DNA of 37,104 bases from the NCBI GenBank assembly GCA_019456145.1, contig VRUL01000047.1, positions 1-37,104 on the forward strand. Reading direction: 5' to 3'. Each line of letters opens with the position of its first letter. Positions within the stretch are counted from its first letter, which is position 1. The notes below the pieces were generated by a model. The model was not told the origin of the DNA. It saw only the letters and a program-made list of their open reading frames with translations, and did no database searches. Position numbers and translations under genes: made by a program. The stretch is from Planctomycetota bacterium. GTDB lineage: Bacteria; Planctomycetota; Phycisphaerae; Sedimentisphaerales; Anaerobacaceae. Shown one piece after another: positions 32,905 to 37,104 of this stretch.

Positions 32905-35820
32905 TTAATCTAATGTCGGCCATACTATTTGGCCTTTAGCCTGGGCGACGGTGTTTTCGTAAGAGCCATAGAATTCGCTGTTGCAGTCAAGCCAGAGAGT
33001 CAGCCGGTGAAAATCTTCTTCTGAGAGCTTAACGCCGTAATGTCGCTCGTCCATATACTCCATTAGTCCGGAGGCTTTGGCCCCGAACTTGCCGGGGATT
33101 GTTCGGCTGCCCCCATGAACGCCCTGGTTAATGGAACCATTGGAGACGTTAAAGTAAAAGCCGTACTTCTCGGCCAGGTTGTTGTACGAGCGTGTCCATC
33201 CGTTTTTGCCTTCGATTTCACCGGTAAGATCGAGAGCTTTTTTCTGCTGATGGCAGGTAACGCAGTTTCTTTCCAGGACGGGCTGGACCAGCCGGACATA
33301 GTTGAAGGGATTTGAGCCGTTAACGTCGCCCTGTATTTTCGACGCTGGACGTTGCAGGGCCAATGGAGTTGTTGTAGATTGCTTCGGGGTGTGATGTTTT
33401 GGCTCGTGGCAGCCCAGGCAGGTCAGTTGCTCGCCGGGGTGCACGTATGTTGCAGAGCGCATCGACTGGATTGCCATACCGCGTTCGTCGAGTGCCTGGA
33501 AGTAAATCGCTTTGCCGACAGGCGCTTCGAAATAAACGCTGCCGTCGGTTTCGACAGGTACTGTCCCAAGCACGGCTCGGGCGTTGGTCTGGTTGGCGAT
33601 ACCGATGCGTGGTCGGTTTGGCGGAGGGGTAGTCTTTGGCAGGGCCTGGATGATTCGCAACGCTGCGACCTTTGAGCCTTCGGGCCATACAAAATCGCTG
33701 TTATAAATATTGACGATAGTGATGGTTTCCTGTGGGATTTTGCCGCCAGCCCTTCGGATTGCCTCGGCTGTTTGGACTGTCTTGCTCGGGATTACCGGGG
33801 GCCTGAGACGCGGCCGCAGCGGAATCGGGCTCAGACACGAGATAGACGGGTCGCGATAAATCAGTTCGCGGTTGCCGAAGCGGTCGATCCAATAGATACC
33901 GCGGTTCCTGGCCTCGGAGTCGTAAACACACAGGTAGTCATCCTCGCTCAGCGGCCACGCCGTGCCGTACCTCATATGATCGCGAATCGGCTTCGCTTCC
34001 GCTTCAGGGAAAGACGTATCGGGAGTCAGCCGTGTCAGTTGCGCCATCGCCCGGTCGTCCTCGAGACGAGGATCGATCATAACAAGCGATCCGAAGGCGT
34101 TCCCATGATGGGAGCCCGTGGTAGCCACGTAGCGGTGTGAGCCGGGGATCGCCCGGATGCTCATCTCCATCCACGGCCGGCTTTCACGCCTGACCGGATA
34201 GTTACCGTGGAATGAACGCGGGTTCCGACCGTCCGGGAAGCACGTCCAGATATGATGGGCGATGTTCGTGTCGCGGTCGACATAGTCCCAACGGCTGTAG
34301 ACAAGCATCCCATCGTTGTTCACACTCGGATGCCATTCATGCGTTTCGTGAAAGCTGATGCAGATGATGTCGCTGCCGTCCGGTGCCATCGAGTACATCG
34401 TATATACCGGGCAATTCCGCCCGCATCGCAAATACCCGCCGCGACGTTCAGTGACAAACACGATCCTGCCGTTGGGCAGAAAAGTCGGGTCGAAGTCATT
34501 CCGAGGCCCGTCTGTCAACTGCACCAGCCCGCTGCCGTCGGTGTTGACCTTGAAGATATGGTAGCTGATCTCAGGGCCCCAGTCATACGCTTCTTTCCCT
34601 TGGTATTTCTCATAGGCTTTGGCCTGTGTGTAGGCGAACAGGATTGTCTTGCCGTCATACGATAGCTCCGGCGCCAGAAACGTGCCGCTGGAAAGGTCGT
34701 CGCCGGTGAGCCGTCCCCGCCCGACGACCGAGTTTTGCAGAACGTTGATCAACTTCGGACTTGTACCGAAGGGGTCCGAGAGGATAAACAGTCCGCCCCC
34801 GGGCCGGGCGTTGCAGCCGTAGTACTGGTCGCACATGTGGAACACGCCGACGGAGTCATGACGTTTGATAAACAGTATCTTCTCGAAGTCCAGCAGCCGA
34901 TTGCAAAAAGCTATCTGTCGCAGAAGACTGCGGGCCTCGAAGTACAGCGATTTGCGGGCCTCTTCGGATATGGCCTTATTTGATTCCGACCGGCTAAGAT
35001 GTTCTCTCAGTGACACAAGAGAGATACTTAGCTTTCGCAGACGGTCCGCATCGCCGTTCTGTCGCTTCAACCGTAAAGCTAATTGCTCGGCTCTGTCAGC
35101 GATCTGCTTCGTATGCGCCAGGGAAAATCCGTCCGTCCTGTGTCCGGGCCTTACGACTGTCGTACTGGGATAAGAATGCGGGCTTACGCTCTTTTGGTCC
35201 GCTGGTTTTCCCAGGGCAATATTTTTCTTCGAGTCGTCCGCCGCATACACTTCAATTTCATCGAGTGCAAACGAGCATTTGCCTGGTATGGCTAACCGAA
35301 CAATACGCGCTGATACGTTCTTGTTCTTAAGACTCACTATAAGGGCCTTATTCTCTCCGTAGAAAATCTGACCGTCGTGTTGATAGATGGATCTGAACCG
35401 GGTGTTCTTGTCGGATTCACTTACGAGTATCTGGATGTTCCGCGTACGCCCGGCTGTGCCGCCGTCGGTGCGATTGTGGATGACAATTCGATCTAATTTG
35501 ACCCTTTCGCCCAAATCGACCTGCCACCACGGGTCCTGCTCTTTACTGGCGACATGAAAACCGAACCTGCCGTTCTTGACACCGTCACAGCCGCCCGCGG
35601 CGTCCTGGGCCGTGGTCACACCGCTCACATTGACCTTTGCCGCTTTAGATGCATCCGTCCCTCCGGAAGCAAACTCTATATCGGCCCTTACCCAGTCGGC
35701 CTCAATCAACTTGCGCACCGAATCGCCGACGTCGGTCGTCCCGACCGATACCAGCGATGCACACAAAGCAAGTATCAAAAATGCAGAATATTGATTAAAC
35801 CGAAATTTGCCTCTTTTCAT
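32905..35820 (-). CDS. HzsA-related di-heme c-type cytochrome with discoidin domain (copy 2)
   Basis: This protein is also 971 residues and has the plan of copy 1: signal peptide (about 1-32), an F5/8 type C domain (about 60-195, WWQVDLGERVKLDRIVIHNR), a helical linker, a propeller with NDFDPTFLPNGRIVFVTERR and LRCGRNC (Cys466, Cys470), then two heme c motifs, CLGCH (801-805) and CVTCH (853-857). The heme motifs are 52 residues apart in both copies. The propeller and heme parts are very similar, while the N-terminal third and linker have diverged, so the pair is an old duplication or two acquired alleles. A long insertion near the propeller end (TVQTAEAIRRAGGKIPQETI) is not in copy 1. It stands alone on the minus strand. 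Function is unknown; hydrazine synthesis is not suggested. Confidence 0.8.
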   Translation of the reverse strand: MKRGKFRFNQYSAFLILALCASLVSVGTTDVGDSVRKLIEADWVRADIEFASGGTDASKAAKVNVSGVTTAQDAAGGCDGVKNGRFGFHVASKEQDPWWQVDLGERVKLDRIVIHNRTDGGTAGRTRNIQILVSESDKNTRFRSIYQHDGQIFYGENKALIVSLKNKNVSARIVRLAIPGKCSFALDEIEVYAADDSKKNIALGKPADQKSVSPHSYPSTTVVRPGHRTDGFSLAHTKQIADRAEQLALRLKRQNGDADRLRKLSISLVSLREHLSRSESNKAISEEARKSLYFEARSLLRQIAFCNRLLDFEKILFIKRHDSVGVFHMCDQYYGCNARPGGGLFILSDPFGTSPKLINVLQNSVVGRGRLTGDDLSSGTFLAPELSYDGKTILFAYTQAKAYEKYQGKEAYDWGPEISYHIFKVNTDGSGLVQLTDGPRNDFDPTFLPNGRIVFVTERRGGYLRCGRNCPVYTMYSMAPDGSDIICISFHETHEWHPSVNNDGMLVYSRWDYVDRDTNIAHHIWTCFPDGRNPRSFHGNYPVRRESRPWMEMSIRAIPGSHRYVATTGSHHGNAFGSLVMIDPRLEDDRAMAQLTRLTPDTSFPEAEAKPIRDHMRYGTAWPLSEDDYLCVYDSEARNRGIYWIDRFGNRELIYRDPSISCLSPIPLRPRLRPPVIPSKTVQTAEAIRRAGGKIPQETITIVNIYNSDFVWPEGSKVAALRIIQALPKTTPPPNRPRIGIANQTNARAVLGTVPVETDGSVYFEAPVGKAIYFQALDERGMAIQSMRSATYVHPGEQLTCLGCHEPKHHTPKQSTTTPLALQRPASKIQGDVNGSNPFNYVRLVQPVLERNCVTCHQQKKALDLTGEIEGKNGWTRSYNNLAEKYGFYFNVSNGSINQGVHGGSRTIPGKFGAKASGLMEYMDERHYGVKLSEEDFHRLTLWLDCNSEFYGSYENTVAQAKGQIVWPTLD

Positions 35821-35849
35821 TGAAGAATCTCCAGCAGAAATCCTACTTG

Positions 35850-35870
35850 TCCGCCAATTTTTGTGGCGGA
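35850..35870 (-). promoter_or_regulatory. Inverted repeat in leader of HzsA-related gene copy 2
   Basis: Seven-base arms TCCGCCA and TGGCGGA enclose a 7-base loop, 29 bases before the start codon and directly after the -10 box. The size and placement recall the hairpin before the dockerin gene, though the sequence differs. Confidence 0.4.
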
Positions 35871-35873
35871 TTG

Positions 35874-35879
35874 ATTATA
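35874..35879 (-). promoter_or_regulatory. Consensus -10 box of HzsA-related gene copy 2
   Basis: A perfect TATAAT on the minus strand lies 53 bases before the start codon. The best -35 (TTGTAT) is 19 bases away, longer than ideal, so only the -10 box is called. ACCATAATA next to it also occurs in the leader repeat copy B. Confidence 0.4.
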
Positions 35880-35947
35880 CCATAATAGGACAAAATGTAT
35901 ACAAATAAAACCTTAAGCAGCACTTCTAATCCGCTTAGCCGGGTAGG

Positions 35948-35963
35948 ATGGGCTTTAGCCCAT
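35948..35963. repeat. Short palindrome, dispersed-repeat-like
   Basis: ATGGGC and GCCCAT enclose TTTA. The sequence after it (TGTCATTCCCGCGAAAGC) is the start of a dispersed repeat phrase known from many environmental genomes, here cut short before its second half. Confidence 0.4.
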
Positions 35964-36005
35964 GCTGTCATTCCCGCGAAAGCTACAAATCCATAAGAAA
36001 ATGTC

Positions 36006-36037
36006 ATTGCGAGTCCTGACTTTTAGGACGAAGCAAT
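36006..36037. repeat. REP-like nested palindrome
   Basis: Outer arms ATTGC (36006-36010) and GCAAT (36033-36037) enclose inner arms GTCCT (36013-36017) and AGGAC (36025-36029). The phrase TGTCATTGCGAG followed by CGAAGCAATCTC is typical of small repeats scattered between genes in many bacteria. Confidence 0.5.
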
Positions 36038-36315
36038 CTCATCATTTTTGCATTTTTCTTTTTGATATTTGATTTTTTTATGCTATTCTGTTCTCGCAAC
36101 TTGATAAAGAAACCGGGGCGTTAGCGCAGAAACTAAATACTAACGACTATATACTAAAGACTAATTATAGCTTGATTGACAACTGAGGATTTCGCTTAAA
36201 AACGCCGACTAAATACTGGCAACTGGCGACTCAATATGAAATATGAGAATTGAACCGAAGCAGCGGATAAATTGGCAACAAAAAGTGGTGTATATTATTA
36301 TGTTGGGCCGTGAAG

Positions 36316-37104
36316 ATGAAGAAGTGGCAATATTACACTGCAATGCTTGGCTTCATGGCAAGCTTGCTCGGGGGATGTACAACGCCCTATGATGGATACT
36401 CCTCTAATAAGCTGATTGACGAGGGGCGCTTTGGAACTGCCCCGGAGAAGCTGAAGGAGCAAGCGGTACCGCTCGCGCGGCAGAAATATCGCTCAGTCGA
36501 GAAACAGGAGAAATTCATCTTTTACTATTATGAGGGTTACGAAAGTGGCCTTAAATGCATTCACGGCACGTACTCTTCCGGAAACGGGAGGGGGCCTGAC
36601 AATCAAGGTCTTCAAGCAGGCCGAGCTGCTGCCATCGCTGATATCAAAGCCGGTAACATGAAGGTGACACTCAAGGATTTCGGATATGCGTATATCGAGA
36701 GGAAAGGAAAGCTGAAGCTTGAGTTTGAGAATAGCGAATTCCTGCCTGAGGATTCTGATGCCAGATGGTGGGTGCTCTTCCACAATCCTGATATCGGGAA
36801 GCAATATGCTAAACTACGCAGGAAGGGTGAGTTTCGCCCAGGAAGCTTTTATGTTTATGCACATTTCCGAGGCTACTTGAGCCCTAACAGAGGAATCCCC
36901 GCCGGGCATATGGGTCTGTATGACCGCTATTTCGTCGTTACCGAAATTGTCGATATGAGGAAAATAGAAGAGCTGCCGGGTATGCTGCGTCAGCGTATCG
37001 ATGAACTGCACGCAGCCATAGAGAGAAACTTTACCGCGCTCGACGGCATAATTGCGGATTTCTCTATTACGGACGTTACTGTGGCGGAGGGCGTAGCCCA
37101 ACTT
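36316..37104 (+). CDS. Lipoprotein of unknown function, incomplete at the right edge
   Basis: An open frame of 263 codons runs from ATG 36316 to the last base of the window without a stop. The first 21 residues (MKKWQYYTAMLGFMASLLGG then Cys21) are a clear lipoprotein signal with lipobox LGGC. Recognisable features after it are a charged helical stretch (about 40-60) and a beta-rich centre (KVTLKDFGYAYIERKGKLKL, WWVLFHNP, FYVYAHFRGYL). The end (FSITDVTVAEGVAQL) is still in the domain. I do not recognise the family. The ribosome site is poor; an in-frame GTG at 36310 is an alternative start. It is not obviously tied to the carbohydrate locus. Confidence 0.65.
   Translation, partial: MKKWQYYTAMLGFMASLLGGCTTPYDGYSSNKLIDEGRFGTAPEKLKEQAVPLARQKYRSVEKQEKFIFYYYEGYESGLKCIHGTYSSGNGRGPDNQGLQAGRAAAIADIKAGNMKVTLKDFGYAYIERKGKLKLEFENSEFLPEDSDARWWVLFHNPDIGKQYAKLRRKGEFRPGSFYVYAHFRGYLSPNRGIPAGHMGLYDRYFVVTEIVDMRKIEELPGMLRQRIDELHAAIERNFTALDGIIADFSITDVTVAEGVAQL

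Larger units (their letters stand above)
35821..36315. other. Intergenic region, 495 bases, with palindromic repeats
   Basis: Besides the control sites of the second HzsA-related gene, this region holds two palindromic elements listed separately and an AT-rich tract (36120-36240) with recurring ACTAAATACT, TACTAAAGACTAA and ACTGGCAACTGGCGACT phrases. It looks like non-coding repeat-rich filler between unrelated transcription units. Confidence 0.5.

Noticed and set aside
32887..32912. Terminator hairpin between GH32-like gene and HzsA-related copy 2
   Set aside because: AGGGCC and GGCTCT pair with one wobble around GATA, but no T-run follows.
24909..35820. Anammox hydrazine synthase locus
   Set aside because: Only alpha-subunit relatives are present, with added discoidin domains; no beta/gamma subunits, hydrazine dehydrogenase or nitrite reductase genes are nearby.

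Overview
The window looks like a chromosomal segment from a member of the Planctomycetota, probably an uncultured Phycisphaerae/Sedimentisphaerales-type polysaccharide degrader. The reasons are the combination of very long secreted proteins, Tat-exported Gfo/Idh/MocA oxidoreductases, a sulfatase, BNR, FG-GAP and PQQ beta-propellers, an EF-hand dockerin of the planctomycete type, and two HzsA-related c-type cytochromes (a family found mostly in planctomycetes). No rRNA, intact tRNA, CRISPR array, integrase or insertion sequence was seen.

Layout. (A) 215-5566, minus strand: a dockerin/Fn3 secreted protein followed by a DUF5060-type clan GH-A hydrolase carrying thrombospondin type 3 calcium-binding repeats. 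(B) 5876-11981, plus strand: a CE15-like glucuronoyl esterase, a Gfo/Idh/MocA oxidoreductase, a secreted double metallo-beta-lactamase protein, then a Tat-exported Gfo/Idh/MocA oxidoreductase behind its own consensus promoter. Next come the wreck of another Tat-signal gene (12026-12145) and a shortened Rho factor gene (12218-13336) whose promoter lies partly inside the wreck. (C) 13578-27824, minus strand: a free-standing predicted helical-barrel enzyme, an FG-GAP protein fused to a paralogue of that enzyme, an Asp-box (BNR) propeller lipoprotein, an exported methyltransferase-PQQ propeller fusion, and the first HzsA-related cytochrome. (D) 28231-32826, plus strand: a Tat-lipoprotein sulfatase, an exported O-methyltransferase-like protein, and a LamG-GH32-like enzyme with an altered acid/base motif. 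(E) 32905-35820, minus strand: the second HzsA-related cytochrome. (F) an intergenic stretch with palindromic repeats, then a partial lipoprotein gene running off the right end.

How it may work together (inference): nearly every product carries an export signal and most resemble carbohydrate-active enzymes or sugar-derivative oxidoreductases, so this reads as a locus for breaking down a complex, possibly sulfated or esterified, plant or algal polysaccharide. The unexpected parts are the two c-type cytochromes with discoidin domains, the two exported methyltransferase folds, and the accessory Rho. Control regions are readable: sigma70-like promoters with 16-17 bp spacers precede several transcription units, and the promoter/leader of the first HzsA-like gene and that of the methyltransferase-PQQ gene are 75% identical without gaps over 88 bases, which suggests shared control.
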